The notes beneath the pieces were generated by a model. The model ran no database searches, was not told the origin of the DNA, and worked only from the letters and a program-made list of their open reading frames with translations. A stretch of DNA of 42,820 bases from Bordetella parapertussis (GTDB lineage: Bacteria > Pseudomonadota > Gammaproteobacteria > Burkholderiales > SG8-41), in the NCBI GenBank assembly GCA_945885345.1, contig CAMCYP010000031.1, forward strand, positions 1 to 42,820. The letters run 5' to 3'. Position numbers and translations under genes: made by a program. This document shows, piece by piece, positions 42,426 to 42,820 of this stretch; positions within the stretch are counted from its first letter, which is position 1, and every line of letters begins with the position of its first letter.

Positions 42426-42820
42426 ATGGGCAAGATATTCCTGGTGGTACCCGATGCACCGGTTGAAGAAGCGGCAGAACTCAAATCCAGCCGCACACTG
42501 GGCAGTGCCGGCATCCGCCTCGGTGTGCTCGACAACAGCAAAGGCAATGCCGACCATCTGCTGAACCTGATCATTGAAGGCGTCAAAAAAGATTTCAAGG
42601 TCGAATCGGTGGTGATGACGCGCAAGCCCTTTTCCAGCAAACCGGCGACCGACGCCATCCTCGACCAGTTGGCGAAGGAGGCAGACCTCGTCGTCAGTGC
42701 CATGGCCGATTGAGGGTCGTGCACGTCGTGGAGTGTCCACGACATGGCGCAGTTAACCAAACGCGGCCTGCTGGCCGCCGTGGTGGTTTCGGATTCATTC
42801 ATGAAACTGGGCAAGGCGCA
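42426..42820 (+). CDS. UGSC-family selenoprotein, in-frame TGA read as selenocysteine (3' end outside window)
   Basis: ATG 42426 (aaggag at 9 bp) opens a 95-codon stretch, MGKIFLVVPDAPVEEAAEL..., with the family block RLGVLDNSKGNADHLL and ending ADLVVSAMAD. There TGA occurs at 42711-42713. The frame stays open beyond it to the window end and encodes G-S-C-T-S-W-S-V-H-D-M-A-Q-L, exactly the residues that follow selenocysteine in UGSC-family proteins (U-G-S-C-T-S). A 7-bp hairpin (42725-42743) lies 18 nt after the TGA and fits a bacterial SECIS. I therefore read residue 96 as Sec and the gene as continuing past the window. Function of the family is not established; the U/Cys pair suggests redox or thiol chemistry. 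Conventional calling would truncate it at 42713. Confidence 0.85.
42711..42743 (+). promoter_or_regulatory. Candidate bacterial SECIS element with its UGA
   Basis: After the UGA (42711-42713), GTCGTGG (42725-42731) pairs perfectly with CCACGAC (42737-42743) around the 5-nt loop AGTGT. The loop has G in its second position and begins 18 nt after the UGA, inside the 16-37-nt window I recall for bacterial SECIS. A competing pairing with GTCGTG at 42716-42721 exists. Confidence 0.65.

Noticed and set aside
42711..42713. TGA as the genuine stop of a 95-residue protein
   Set aside because: The frame stays open afterwards and encodes the conserved G-S-C-T-S-W-S-V-H-D continuation, with a SECIS-like hairpin at the right distance.

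Overview
The window looks like chromosomal DNA of a GC-rich, free-living betaproteobacterium, most likely of the order Burkholderiales. The strongest lineage signal is six separate Bug/TctC-type periplasmic solute-binding proteins, a family greatly expanded in that group. They are accompanied by TypA, OxyR with both redox cysteines, a class II (B12-dependent) ribonucleotide reductase, NnrU and a FimV-type protein. I see no rRNA, tRNA, CRISPR array, prophage or intact insertion sequence. The exact genus cannot be read from this sequence alone.

Layout. 1-6.5 kb: start of a DEAD-box RNA helicase (minus, cut by the window edge), a 458-bp non-coding gap, typA with a group II truncated haemoglobin 4 bp behind it, then a Bug receptor with malonyl-CoA decarboxylase. 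5.9-10 kb: a minus-strand ATGA-overlapping pair (IlvD/Edd dehydratase then a small SET-domain protein), a divergent myo-inositol-oxygenase-like HD protein and an enoyl-CoA hydratase-family protein. 10-13 kb: nrdJ. 13-17.8 kb: a four-gene catabolic-looking cluster RraA/HMG-aldolase-like, sulfatase, Bug receptor, sulfatase. 18-21 kb: a peroxide-defence block of oxyR, rubrerythrin, rubredoxin and an FAD rubredoxin reductase, with an OxyR-like half-site in front of rubrerythrin. 21-34 kb: housekeeping and accessory genes on both strands (rhomboid protease, M15-like peptidase, nitroreductase, MFS transporter, GIY-YIG protein, FKBP, dienelactone hydrolase, Asp/Glu racemase-family enzyme, AmpD-type lipoprotein amidase, DEDDy exonuclease, HIT protein, Mrr-type nuclease, NnrU, short FimV-like protein), with two more Bug receptors. 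34.5-38.7 kb: a 1403-residue PAS5-GAF-GGDEF-EAL-receiver protein. 38.7-42.8 kb: a HI0933-family flavoprotein, two tandem Bug receptors, and a gene cut by the right edge.

The most notable item is that last gene. The frame starting at 42426 reaches TGA at 42711-42713, but it continues in frame to the window end and encodes G-S-C-T-S directly after the TGA. A 7-bp hairpin with a 5-nt loop lies 18 nt downstream. This is the layout of a UGSC-family selenoprotein, so the TGA is read here as selenocysteine. Other items worth attention are the sulfatase/RraA/Bug cluster, the MIOX-like protein with Cys in place of one iron-ligand His, the SET/dehydratase pair, and 7-8-bp tandem micro-repeats at three of the eight convergent gene junctions.

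How the genes fit together: most Bug receptors lie beside one enzyme or a small enzyme set (malonyl-CoA decarboxylase, sulfatases, nitroreductase, racemase-family enzyme, UGSC protein). No TctA/TctB membrane subunits are present, so the receptors presumably share permeases encoded elsewhere. The overall picture is an oxidative, organic-acid-scavenging heterotroph.
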